Source of the DNA: Solirubrobacter sp963798325
GTDB taxonomy: Bacteria; Actinomycetota; Thermoleophilia; Solirubrobacterales; Solirubrobacteraceae
Assembly: GCA_963798325.1 (NCBI GenBank)
Contig: CAWCSS010000001.1
Coordinates: 1,116,001 to 1,180,000 of the forward strand
Reading direction: 5' to 3'
Length of the DNA stretch: 64,000 nucleotides
Within the stretch, counting starts at the first letter, position 1, and each line of letters starts with the position of its first letter. The notes under the pieces were generated by a model that worked only from the letters and a program-made list of their open reading frames with translations, ran no database searches and had not been told where the DNA came from. The position numbers and the translations under genes are program-made. Positions 7,306-15,387 of the stretch are shown piece by piece.

Positions 7306-8719
7306 CTAGATGATCGCGTCCAGAGCATCCTCCTCGCCGACGAGCGCGGCCTGGTCGAGCCAGAGCACGAAGCGCGCGCCCGGGCCGTCGGCGAGCACGA
7401 GATCGCCACCCATCCGGCGGGCGAGCTCGCGCGCGATCGCCAGGCCGAGGCCGAAGCCGCCCGCCGCGGCGTCGGCGGCGCGGGCGAAGCGCTCGAAGAT
7501 GCGCTCGCGGTCGGCCTCGGAGACGCCGGGGCCGCTGTCGATCACCTCGACGCCCGCGCGGGTGTCGTCGCGCACGATCCCGACGCGGACGTTCGTGCCC
7601 GGCGGTGTGTGGCGCAGCGCGTTGTCGAGCAGGATGCGCAGCACGCCGGCGACATGGCCGGGATCGCCAAGCGCCCAGGCATCCTGAGCGGGCGGCAGCT
7701 CCAGGCCGCGATCCGCGAGGCGGACCTCGAATTCCGCGACCACCGACCGCAGCACCTCGCCGAGGTCGACCGGCTCTCGGCGCACGGGGACGCCCGCGTC
7801 GATCCGGCTGAGGTCCAGCAGCTCGCCGGCCAGTTGGGAGAGGCGGATCGCCTGCTCCTCGGAGCGGTGCGCCTGCAGGCGCGCGTCGTCGAGGTCGAGC
7901 GGCTCCTCCTCGAGGTCGGAGATCAGCAGATCGAGCATCAATTGCAGCGAGGTCACAGGCGTTCGGAGCTCGTGCGAGGCGGTGGCGACGAACGCCCGCC
8001 GCGCCTGTTCCTGCTCGCGCAGCCGCTCCTGCATGTAGGCGAAGGTCCGGCTGAGATCGCCGATCTCGTCGCGCCCGGCCTCGGGCTGGAACTCGGCGAC
8101 GGGCCCGACGTGGGCGACCCGCTCGGCGGTGTCGCGCAGGCGCCGGATTCCGCCGGCCGGTGCGGCTCGCGATCAGGACTCCGGCGGCGACGGCGACGAG
8201 AAGTCCGGCGAGCGCGGCGAGCACGAACGCCCGGCGCACGACCCCGGTCGCGGCCTGCACGTCATCCAGCGGCCGGCGGGCGGCGACCACGTAGCGAGTG
8301 TTGCCGTTGCGGGCCGGAACGGCGGTATGGGCTTCGGCCCGCGCGCCTTCGCCGGTGACGGCGTTGACCGCCGCGCCGGTCCGAAGCGCCTCACGCACCG
8401 TCGCGTAGGGCTCGTTCGGGTCCGGGTCGGTGCTGACCAGTTCGCGGCCGTCAGCATCGAAGACGGCGACATCGGCGCCGGTCCGGCGCAGCGGGCGCGT
8501 CGCGGCCAGCAGAGCGGCATCACCGGGCGTGAAGGCGGACGCCGGCAGCGCCGCGAAGCCGGCGATCTCGCCGCGGACCGTATCCGTGAGCTCGGTGCGG
8601 GCGGCGTCGCGCAGGCGATGGTCGAGCGGCGAGAAGAGCGCGACGGCGGCCACCGCGAGCGTGAGCGCACTGACCAGCGCGAGGACGGCGACGACGCGCT
8701 CGCGGAGGCCGAGGCGCAC
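7306..8719 (-). pseudogene. sensor histidine kinase with a one-base frameshift
   Basis: The start is GTG at 8719. The first part (to about 8160) has a TM helix, an extracytoplasmic sensor (FTPGDAALLAATRPLRR, VAVFDADGRELVSTDPDPNEPYATV) and a second TM helix (FVLAALAGLLVAVAAGVLIASRT). The second part continues in another frame with a HAMP region (LRDTAERVAHVGPVAEF), the H-box FVATASHELRTPVTS, the N-box NALRHTPPG and the G-boxes GPGVSE and GFGLGLAIA. Joining them requires removing one base near 8150-8162. It follows an intact OmpR-type regulator after 2 bases, the usual operon order. It is a real frameshift or a sequencing error; if uncorrected the kinase core would not be made. Confidence 0.85.
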
Positions 8720-8721
8720 GA

Positions 8722-9426
8722 TCAGCCGATGCGGTAGCCGGCGCCGCGCACGGTCAGGATCAGCTCGGGCTGCTCCGGCCGCGTCTCGAGTTTCTCGCGC
8801 AGATGGCGGACGTGGACGTCGACCGAGCGCGGGTCGCGGTAGGCACTGTCGCCCCAGACGGCTCGCAGGAGCTCGTGGCGGGAGTGGACGCGGTGGCGCT
8901 GCGCCATCAGTGCGTGCAGGATCTCGAACTCCGAGAACGTCAGCTCGACCGCCTCGCCGTCGCGGGTGACGAGCCGGCGGCCGGGATCGAGCGAGACCTG
9001 GCCGGCGGTCAGCGCCAGCGATGCTCGACCTTCGCCGGCGCCGGTGCCCGTCCGCCGCAACACGGCGCGGATGCGGCTGCGCAGTTCCGCGGGCCGAAAC
9101 GGCTTGACGACGTAGTCGTCAGCGCCCGCCTCCAGGCCGAGAACAGCGTCGGCCTCGCCGTCGAGCGCGGTGAGCATGATCACGGCCACGCCGTTGCGAC
9201 GGTCGCGCAGCTCGCGGCAGACCTCGTAGCCGTCCGGGCTGCCCGGGCCGAGGGAGACGTCGAGCAGCACGACATCGAAGTGCTGCGTGCTCGCACGGTC
9301 GATCGCGGAGCGCCCGTCGGCGACGGCCAGCACGCGATGGCCGGCGCGCTCGAAGGACTGGCGCAGCGCTTCCCGCAGAGCGGAGTCGTCGTCGCAGACG
9401 AGGATCTCCAAGGTGTGGGCCGTCAT
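8722..9426 (-). CDS. OmpR/PhoB-type response regulator
   Basis: A 234-residue protein. The receiver domain (residues about 6-120) has the acidic pair in LVCDDDSALREAL, the phospho-acceptor Asp in VVLLDVSLGPGSPDG, the Thr in IMLTALDGE and the Lys in DDYVVKPF. The C-terminal winged helix has VELTFSEFEILHALM and DVHVRHLREKLE, ending VRGAGYRIG. The start at 9426 lies in an ATGA overlap with the upstream small glycosyltransferase-like gene, and the partner kinase follows after 2 bases. Target genes are unknown; dedA and the glycosyltransferase-like gene are in the same operon. Confidence 0.95.
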   Translation of the reverse strand: MTAHTLEILVCDDDSALREALRQSFERAGHRVLAVADGRSAIDRASTQHFDVVLLDVSLGPGSPDGYEVCRELRDRRNGVAVIMLTALDGEADAVLGLEAGADDYVVKPFRPAELRSRIRAVLRRTGTGAGEGRASLALTAGQVSLDPGRRLVTRDGEAVELTFSEFEILHALMAQRHRVHSRHELLRAVWGDSAYRDPRSVDVHVRHLREKLETRPEQPELILTVRGAGYRIG

Positions 9427-9812
9427 GCCCGGGCAACCGTATCGCGCAGGCGCCGCAGCACCGCGCGCGGGCCACGGGCCCGCGCGGGATGGTCGGAGCG
9501 CACGGCGAAGTCCGCCAACTCGTCGAAGGCGAAGCCCGCGTGGGCGACGACCACCCATTCCATGTGCGCGGCGGCGACCCCGCTGCGTTCCGCACCGCGG
9601 TCGGACGCGTGGACGACGAGCCGCACGCACGGGTCACGGGCGGCGAGCGCACCGGCCAGCGCGATCGTCTCGTCGGCGCGGCCGTCATCGACGATCACGA
9701 TCTCGTGTCGGTCGGCACAGCGGGTGGCGGCCCGGGTGGCGTCGCGGACCGCCTCGCGCAGGTGCTCGGCGTCGAGGCCGGGCAGCACGACCGTGAGGCT
9801 CGTCAGACGCAC
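9423..9812 (-). CDS. short GT-A/family-2 glycosyltransferase-like protein
   Basis: A 129-residue product starting at GTG 9812. LTVVLPGLDAEHLREAV, HEIVIVDDGRADETIALAGAL and VRLVVHASDRGAERSGVAAA reproduce the nucleotide-sugar-binding half of GT2 enzymes (VVIPxYN... IVVDDGSxDxT... N.G...N). The acceptor-binding half is missing: full GT2 enzymes are about 230 residues or more. The start overlaps the end of dedA and the stop overlaps the response regulator start, so it sits tightly inside an operon. It may be a degenerate transferase or a stand-alone nucleotide-diphosphate-binding domain. Confidence 0.72.
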   Translation of the reverse strand: MRLTSLTVVLPGLDAEHLREAVRDATRAATRCADRHEIVIVDDGRADETIALAGALAARDPCVRLVVHASDRGAERSGVAAAHMEWVVVAHAGFAFDELADFAVRSDHPARARGPRAVLRRLRDTVARA

Positions 9813-10381
9813 TCCGGCTCCCGGCGGCCCCACCGCGCCCGTGCGCCGGCGATCAAGCCGCCGACGGCGGCCGCGCCGAAGCTCACCACCATCCAGGTGG
9901 CGGCGCCCGCGACGCCGAACAGCGCGGCCAGTCCGCACACGCCGCTCGCCCACACGAGCGCGCCGGTGGCGTTGTAGAACAGGAACGTGCGCCACGGCAT
10001 CGCCGCCGCGCCCGCGAGCACCGCGGCCACCACGCGCACGCCGGGCACCCACCGGCCGAGGAAGACGGTCTTGGCGCCGTGGCGGGCGAAGAAGACGTCG
10101 GCCTTGGCCACCGCGCGGCGCCGGTGGGAGGCGAAGCGTCCGTCGCGCAGCAGCACGGCGCGGCCGCCGCGGCGGCCGATCCAGTAGCCGAGGTTGTCGC
10201 CCAGGATCGCAGCGGCGGCGCCGACGGCGATGACGATGGGCAGCAGCAGATGGCCCGAACGCGTCAGCGCTCCGGCCGTGAGCAGGGCGGTCTCCCCTGG
10301 CACCGGAAGACCCGCGGACTCGGCGAGCACGAGGGCGAACAGCGCGCCGTAGCCGACCTGTGCGGGAAGCGGGAGCAACAT
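9803..10381 (-). CDS. DedA-family (SNARE-associated/VTT) membrane protein
   Basis: A 192-residue integral membrane protein. Hallmarks are ESAGLPVPGETALLTAGAL near the N-terminus, GDNLGYWIGRRGGRAVL, FFARHGAKTVFLGRWVPGVRVVAAVLAGAAAMPWRTFLFYNATGALVWA, and a C-terminal TM. The E...PGE and FGR.xPxxR motifs are those of DedA proteins, implicated in lipid (undecaprenyl-phosphate or phospholipid) translocation and proton-coupled membrane homeostasis. It heads an operon with a glycosyltransferase-like gene and a two-component system, and is divergent from two MprF-like genes, which hints at a lipid or envelope theme. Confidence 0.9.
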   Translation of the reverse strand: MLLPLPAQVGYGALFALVLAESAGLPVPGETALLTAGALTRSGHLLLPIVIAVGAAAAILGDNLGYWIGRRGGRAVLLRDGRFASHRRRAVAKADVFFARHGAKTVFLGRWVPGVRVVAAVLAGAAAMPWRTFLFYNATGALVWASGVCGLAALFGVAGAATWMVVSFGAAAVGGLIAGARARWGRREPECV

Positions 10382-10430
10382 GCCGATAGCGTCGGAGCTG
10401 ACCCATTGCCCCGGTGTGGGCGACGTATTG

Positions 10431-10473
10431 GCATTGCATTGGGATCGCACCTAACACGATCCCAACGCGATGC
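10431..10473. promoter_or_regulatory. long inverted repeat between dedA and the first MprF-like gene
   Basis: GCATTGCATTGGGATCG (10431-10447) and CGATCCCAACGCGATGC (10457-10473) pair at 15 of 17 positions around a 9-base spacer. The inner 9 bp are perfect. The site lies between the divergent dedA operon and the MprF-like pair, so it is a candidate operator shared by both; it could also act as a hairpin in a leader. Confidence 0.55.
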
Positions 10474-10511
10474 GACCCGTCCGCACGCCGATCGCGCCCG
10501 ACGATGGGCCC

Positions 10512-12422
10512 ATGATCCGCGTCGAACGCCACGCGCTTGGCCCACGTTGCTTCGTCCTCGGACGACGCCTCCACGAGTGGCACGTCGGCGTCGTGCTGTT
10601 GGCCTGCAGTCTGCTGGCCACAGCGGCCGACGCCTTCGTGCGCGCCGGCGTGCTCGCCGTGGTCGGTGCGTGGTTGCTGGCCAAGGACTACAACGACCTG
10701 CTCCCGTCGCGCCGCAACACGACGGCCTGGAGTCTGGGCGTGCATCGCCGGCCTCTCGCCCTGCGTTCGCGGCACCGCTCCGCCGCGCTGCCGCGCCTGT
10801 TCGCCGCGTTGACGGCCGCCGTCGGCGCGATCAACGTCGCCTCCGCGCTGACCCCTGAGCTGCCGGGCCGGGTCGCTCTTCTGGCGCAGCTCGCGCCGAG
10901 CGAATTGGTCCTGGCCGCGCATGCCTTCATCGTGCCCGCCGGGATCGCCCTGCTCGTGCTCTCGTTCTACCTGGCCCGTCGCCGGCGCCGGGCACTGTGG
11001 TGCGCTGTCGGTCTGCTCGGCTTGATCGGCGGGCTCGAACTGCTCAAGGGACTCGACGTCGAGGAAGCATTGATCAGCTGGGGTCTCGCCGCCGTGCTGG
11101 TGCGAGTGCGGAGCGCCTTCATGGTTCGCCACGTCGCCGGGACGCTTGCCGCGTCCGTCCGGCGAGCACTCGGCACGCTGGCGCTGGCGATGCTGGCCTG
11201 TGCTGTCGCCGTGGCCGCCGGCGCGCTGTGGATCTCGCCCATCCCCTCGGTCGCGGTGATCTTGCGCGACACCGGCGCGCTCCTGACGCTCAGCCCGGGA
11301 CCCTTGCCGTTCAGCGACGCCTTCGCGTGGCTGCCCCTGGGCGTCGGCGTGACGATGGCTGCGGCCCTCTGTGTCGCCGCGTGGGAGCTGTTTCGCCCAC
11401 TGCGTGCCCGTCACGAGCCGCCGAACGACGTCGCCCGCCGCTTGGTGCGCGAGCACGGGTACGACACGCTGAGCGCGTTCAAGCTGCGCGGCGATCTGTC
11501 CACGCTCGTCGCCCAAGACCGGCGCGCGTTCGTCTCCTACCGCGTGCAGAGCGGCGTGCTGATGCTCTCCGGCGACCCGATCGGCCCCGATGACGCCCTT
11601 CCCGCGCTGGTCCGTGAGCTCTCGACCTTCGCCGCCGAGCGTGGCCTGCGCGTCGGGGCGATCGGGGCGAGCGCCGGATTCGCCGCGCTGGCCGCCGAGG
11701 CCGGACTGCGCGCGCTGTACCTCGGTGACGAGGCGATCGTGGCGACGTCGAGCTTCACCCTGGAGGGCAAGCCGATCAAGAAGGTCCGCCAAGCGGTCAA
11801 CCGGCTGGTGCGCGAGGGCTTCACGTCGGAGGTGCGTGCGCTGGGCGAGCTGGACGCCGGCGAGCTGGACGAACTCGAGGCCGTCAGTGACCGCTGGCGT
11901 GACGGCGCCCCGGAGCGTGGATTCTCGATGGCGATGGAGGGCCTGCGTGGAGCCGATGTGGCCGATTCGATCGTCGTCGTCGCGCGCGATGCCGAGGGGC
12001 GGGCGCGCGGCTTCCTGCACTTCGTCCCCACCTACGGGCGCCCGGCGATGTCGCTCAGCGCGATGCGCCGCGACCGCGATACGCCCAACGGGCTGACCGA
12101 CTTCCTCGTCGTTCGGGCGATCCAGGAGCTGGGGATGGCCGGCATCGAAGAGCTGTCCCTCAACTTCGCCGCGTTCGCGCGCTGGCTGCACAGTCCCCAG
12201 GGGCGCATCGAGCGAGTCCTGGCACGCGTCATCAGGTGGGGGAACCCGTACTTCCAGATCGAGAGCCTCTTCAGCTTCAACGCGAAGTTCTTCCCCTGCT
12301 GGGAGCCGCGCTACCTGCTTCACGACGGGTACACCGCGCTCCCGCGAACGGCGCTGGCCGCGCTGTGGATCGAAGGTCAGTTGCCGCGACCGCGGCTGCC
12401 GCTTCGGTGGGGCCGATCGTGA
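10512..12422 (+). CDS. MprF-like membrane protein with C-terminal DUF2156 aminoacyl-lipid synthase domain
   Basis: A 636-residue protein. The N-terminal half holds several TM segments (HVGVVLLACSLLATAADAF, LVLAAHAFIVPAGIALLVLSFYLA, ALGTLALAMLACAVAVAAGAL). The C-terminal half (from about residue 320) is the GNAT-like DUF2156 fold: LVREHGYDTLSAFKLRGD, MLSGDPIGP, SFTLEGKPIKKVRQAVNRLVREG, AMRRDRDTPNGLTDFLV, LSLNFAAFA. By family, this domain moves an amino acid from aminoacyl-tRNA to phosphatidylglycerol or diacylglycerol at the cytoplasmic face. The start ATG 10512 is chosen over 10470. GTGA overlap with the second copy makes them one transcription unit. Confidence 0.85.
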   Translation: MIRVERHALGPRCFVLGRRLHEWHVGVVLLACSLLATAADAFVRAGVLAVVGAWLLAKDYNDLLPSRRNTTAWSLGVHRRPLALRSRHRSAALPRLFAALTAAVGAINVASALTPELPGRVALLAQLAPSELVLAAHAFIVPAGIALLVLSFYLARRRRRALWCAVGLLGLIGGLELLKGLDVEEALISWGLAAVLVRVRSAFMVRHVAGTLAASVRRALGTLALAMLACAVAVAAGALWISPIPSVAVILRDTGALLTLSPGPLPFSDAFAWLPLGVGVTMAAALCVAAWELFRPLRARHEPPNDVARRLVREHGYDTLSAFKLRGDLSTLVAQDRRAFVSYRVQSGVLMLSGDPIGPDDALPALVRELSTFAAERGLRVGAIGASAGFAALAAEAGLRALYLGDEAIVATSSFTLEGKPIKKVRQAVNRLVREGFTSEVRALGELDAGELDELEAVSDRWRDGAPERGFSMAMEGLRGADVADSIVVVARDAEGRARGFLHFVPTYGRPAMSLSAMRRDRDTPNGLTDFLVVRAIQELGMAGIEELSLNFAAFARWLHSPQGRIERVLARVIRWGNPYFQIESLFSFNAKFFPCWEPRYLLHDGYTALPRTALAALWIEGQLPRPRLPLRWGRS

Positions 12423-14107
12423 GCACCCGCCAGAAGGCCGGCGTCCGCAGGAACGTCAACGCGCTGGCGACGATCGCGGCGATCGCCATCGCGCTGCGGA
12501 TCATCGTGTCCGCTGCCGTTCCGGGGTGGGGCGGCGGCGGACCGCTCGGTCTCGACGCCGGGCCGGTGACCACGCTGGAGCACGTGCTGGCCATCGGCAC
12601 CGGCCTGGCGATACTGGTGGTGGCCCGCGGTCTGTGGCGTGGGACGCGTCGCGCGGCGCTCGTCGCGGCCTTCGCCCTCGGCACGTTCGCGACCGCCGGG
12701 CTCGGCAACGGCGAGGTCGTCGGGCCCTCGATCGAACTGCTCGCCGGCGGACTGCTGGTCGGGGCGCGCTGGCTGTTCCCGCGCGGCGCCTCACGGGCCG
12801 GCGTCAAGCGGCCCGTCGTCGTGGCGGCCACGACCTGGGCGGCGGCCGTAGGGATGCTCCTGGTCGCCGGCCGGACAGCCGGACTCGGCACCGCCATCCG
12901 CTGGCTGGTCGACGGGACCTGGTGGCTGAGCTCGGAAGCGGCTCCAGCCGTCGTCCTGGACCTGCTGGTGGTCGGCACGCTCGTCGCCGGAGGGCTGTTG
13001 CTGGCGCGGCTGCTGCGACCCCACACCGCCGGCGAAGGGCACTCCGCGCAGGAGCACGCCCGCGCGGTCGCCCTCGTCGCCGAGCACGGCGTCGATTCGC
13101 TGGACCCGTTCGCGCTGCGCCCGGACAAGTCGTTCTACTTCGGCGCGGGGGGCTTCCTGGCGTATCGCACCGTGCGCGGCACTGCGGTCATCTCCGGCGA
13201 TCCGATCGGCCCCGAGGGCGCGGCTCCGGAGATCCTCGCCGGTTTCGTGACCGAGGCCGACCGGCGCGGATGGTCGGTGGCGATGACCGCCGCGAGTGGC
13301 CGCTACCTGACGGGTTACCGGGACCTCGGCTTCCAGACGCTGTGCATCGGTGAGGAGGCGGTGGTCGACCCGTCGGCCTTCTCGTTGGAGGGCGCCCGGA
13401 TGAAGAGCGTGCGCAAGGCCGTCGGACGTCAGCAGCGACGCGGCTGGAGCATCGACGTGATCCCGGGCGGCGACCTCGACGAGGCAACCGTCGCGCAACT
13501 CGACGCCGTCGAACAGGAGTGGCGGGCGGCGCAGCCGCGGCTGACCGGGTTCGCGATGACGCTCGGCCGGCTATGGGGCGCGGCGGAGGACGCTCGCAGC
13601 CTGTACGCGACCGGACGTGACCCGGAAGGCGTGATCCGAGCGTTCGTGCGCTTCGGGGTCTACCGCGGGGGCCTGTCGCTGGACGTCATGCGCCGCGTCG
13701 GCGAATCGCCGAACGGCCTGACGGAATCGCTCGTGGTGGCCGTGATCGAGCGCGCGCGCGACGACGGCCTGCACGCGGTGAGCCTCAACTTCGCCGGGTT
13801 CGCGCACCTGATGGGTCCAGACCGGCCCTTGACCCGCCCGCAGCGGATGCTGCGCTGGGTGCTGGCGCGCTCCCACGACCGCTTCCAGCTCGAGCGTCTG
13901 GTCACGTTCAACAAGAAGTTCCTCCCGGCATGGCAGCCGCGCTACCTCGTGCATCAGAGCTCGCTCGACCTGCCCGTCGCAGGTCTTCGGGTGCTGCAGG
14001 CCGAGTCGTACGTCCGTGCGCCGCGGAGTCCGCGCCTCAGCGCCCGCTGGGAGCCCGCATCACTGCCCGTCTTCGCCACCACACCGCCTGCGAGCCCAGC
14101 ACGATGA
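12419..14107 (+). CDS. second MprF-like DUF2156 membrane protein
   Basis: A 562-residue paralogue of the preceding gene, starting at GTG inside its stop codon. N-terminal TM segments (ATIAAIAIALRIIVSAAVP, VLDLLVVGTLVAGGLLLARLL) precede a DUF2156 domain with VAEHGVDSLDPFALRPDKSF, VISGDPIGPEG, AFSLEGARMKSVRKAV, VMRRVGESPNGLTESLVV and LNFAGFAHLM. The two copies keep the same motif order but differ clearly, so this is an old duplication. Two enzymes in tandem could charge lipids with different amino acids or act on different lipids. The 3' end overlaps a small minus-strand membrane gene by 71 bases. Confidence 0.85.
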   Translation: MSTRQKAGVRRNVNALATIAAIAIALRIIVSAAVPGWGGGGPLGLDAGPVTTLEHVLAIGTGLAILVVARGLWRGTRRAALVAAFALGTFATAGLGNGEVVGPSIELLAGGLLVGARWLFPRGASRAGVKRPVVVAATTWAAAVGMLLVAGRTAGLGTAIRWLVDGTWWLSSEAAPAVVLDLLVVGTLVAGGLLLARLLRPHTAGEGHSAQEHARAVALVAEHGVDSLDPFALRPDKSFYFGAGGFLAYRTVRGTAVISGDPIGPEGAAPEILAGFVTEADRRGWSVAMTAASGRYLTGYRDLGFQTLCIGEEAVVDPSAFSLEGARMKSVRKAVGRQQRRGWSIDVIPGGDLDEATVAQLDAVEQEWRAAQPRLTGFAMTLGRLWGAAEDARSLYATGRDPEGVIRAFVRFGVYRGGLSLDVMRRVGESPNGLTESLVVAVIERARDDGLHAVSLNFAGFAHLMGPDRPLTRPQRMLRWVLARSHDRFQLERLVTFNKKFLPAWQPRYLVHQSSLDLPVAGLRVLQAESYVRAPRSPRLSARWEPASLPVFATTPPASPAR

Positions 14108-14492
14108 GCCCGACCGCGACGAGGGTCCCAGCCCGCCACAACTGCGGAACGACGTGCTCGGACAGCGGTCCGGAGATCGACGCGGCGTCCGAGACCGCGC
14201 CGATCACGACGAGCAGGACGAACGCGACCACGGCCAGCGCCAGCGGCCGCCAGCGGCCGGGCGGTCCGAGCACCCAGGCGGCAAGCGCCCCGACCGGCAG
14301 CCACGCCAGCAGCAGGCGCAGCAGCGGCTGGCGATCCTCCTGCGCCAACTGCTCGAGAGGCAACGCTCCGGGCACCAGGGGCCCGAAGTCCAGGACGCCG
14401 GCCCTGCGCAGCAGGTCCAGCCAGCCGATGCCGGTCAACACCAGCACGACGACGGCCGGCCACGCCACGACTCGGTACCGACGGTGACCCAC
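14037..14492 (-). CDS. small four-helix membrane protein, unknown
   Basis: A 151-residue protein starting at GTG 14492. Hydrophobic segments: VVAWPAVVVLVLTGIGWLDL, LLLAWLPVGALAAWVLG, PLALAVVAFVLLVVIGAVSDA and LWRAGTLVAVGLIVLGSQAV, then a basic tail (WWRRRAVMRAPSGR). No family was recognised. Its 3' end runs antisense into the second MprF-like gene, and its start codon lies within a perfect palindrome that also holds the start of the plus-strand esterase. The TM pattern is convincing as protein; the exact start is less so. Confidence 0.6.
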   Translation of the reverse strand: MGHRRYRVVAWPAVVVLVLTGIGWLDLLRRAGVLDFGPLVPGALPLEQLAQEDRQPLLRLLLAWLPVGALAAWVLGPPGRWRPLALAVVAFVLLVVIGAVSDAASISGPLSEHVVPQLWRAGTLVAVGLIVLGSQAVWWRRRAVMRAPSGR

Positions 14493-14499
14493 CGTCGGT
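14477..14499. promoter_or_regulatory. palindrome spanning two divergent start codons
   Basis: ACCGACGGTG ACC CACCGTCGGT is a perfect 10-bp-arm inverted repeat with a 3-base centre. The proposed GTG of the plus-strand esterase (14484) and the GTG of the minus-strand membrane protein (14492) both fall inside it, so each protein begins V-T/G-H-R-R. It could be an operator, or a sign that at least one start is elsewhere. Confidence 0.5.
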
Positions 14500-15387
14500 T
14501 TGTCGCGATCTTCGCGGCGCTGTGGCTGGCGGGCGGCAGCTTCGGGGTCTATGGCTATGGCTCCAACTACTACCAGTACCGAGGGTTCCCCGCCCCGCAC
14601 GATCCCTCGTCGGTTCGCGCCGGCACACTGAGGACCGTCTCGTTTCGCTCCGCGGCGCTCGGCCAGATCCGGCGCTACGACATCTATCTCCCGCCCGGCT
14701 ACCGCGCCGGCGGCGACCGGAGATACGGCGTCATGTACCTGCTCCACGGCGCCCCTGGCACCCCGCGGACGTTCATCACCGCGGGCGCGGCCGGCGTGGC
14801 GATGGACACGCTCGTCGCGCAGCGCGCGATCTCGCCGTTCTTGATCGTGATGCCGGACGGCCGTGACGGCAGCTTCGCCAGCGACACCGAGTGGGCCGAC
14901 ACCGCCCACGGACGCTACGAGAGCTTCGTGCTCGAACGTCGTCCGCGACGTCGACCGGCGCTTCCCGACCGTGGCCGACCGCCGCCGCCGGGTGATCGCC
15001 GGCAACTCCGAGGGCGCCTACGCCGCGGCCAACCTCGCCCTGCGCCATCTGGGCACGTTCGGAGCACTGGAGGCATGGTCGGGCTACTACCGGCAGACGC
15101 GCACCGGCGTCTTCGCGCACGCGACACCGGCCATGTTGCGCAGCAACAGCCCAGCCGACACGGTGCGCGGTCTGCACCGACAGATCGCCCGACAGCCGCT
15201 GCGGGCCTACCTCTACGCCGGCGCTCAGGACCCCGATGTCGTGCAGCTCGCCCCGTTCGCCGCGGAGCTGCGTGCGGCCGGCGCCCACGTCGAGGCCCGT
15301 GTCCTGCCAGGCCGCCACGACTGGCGGCTCTGGCGCTCCCAGACCCCAGCCATGCTCCGGTGGGCATCAGCCGCGATGGCGTCATGA
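14484..15387 (+). pseudogene. membrane-anchored esterase (PF00756-type) with a one-base frameshift
   Basis: An N-terminal hydrophobic anchor (FVAIFAALWLAGGSFGVYGYG) is followed by a putative-esterase fold: YDIYLPPGYR, VMYLLHGAPGTPRTFI, FLIVMPDGRDG. The frame then breaks near 14930-14936, where one extra base separates GRYESFVL from VVRDVDRRFPTVADRRRRVIAG. The second part has the nucleophile GNSEGAYAA and the His of PGRHDW. The total length of 904 bases is 3n+1, as expected for a single insertion. It follows two MprF-like genes; in other actinobacteria, esterases next to such genes are thought to hydrolyse aminoacylated lipids. Its stop overlaps the next start (ATGA). Confidence 0.8.

Noticed and set aside
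7298..7307. AGTTCGAACT resembles a tRNA T-loop
   Set aside because: No flanking stem complementarity, acceptor stem or anticodon arm; it is only a 10-bp palindrome at the 3' end of the kinase gene.
9423..12323. 966-codon minus-strand frame
   Set aside because: Most of it is antisense to the first MprF-like gene with Arg/Gly/Gln-rich filler; only its last 129 codons (the GT2-like protein) are real.
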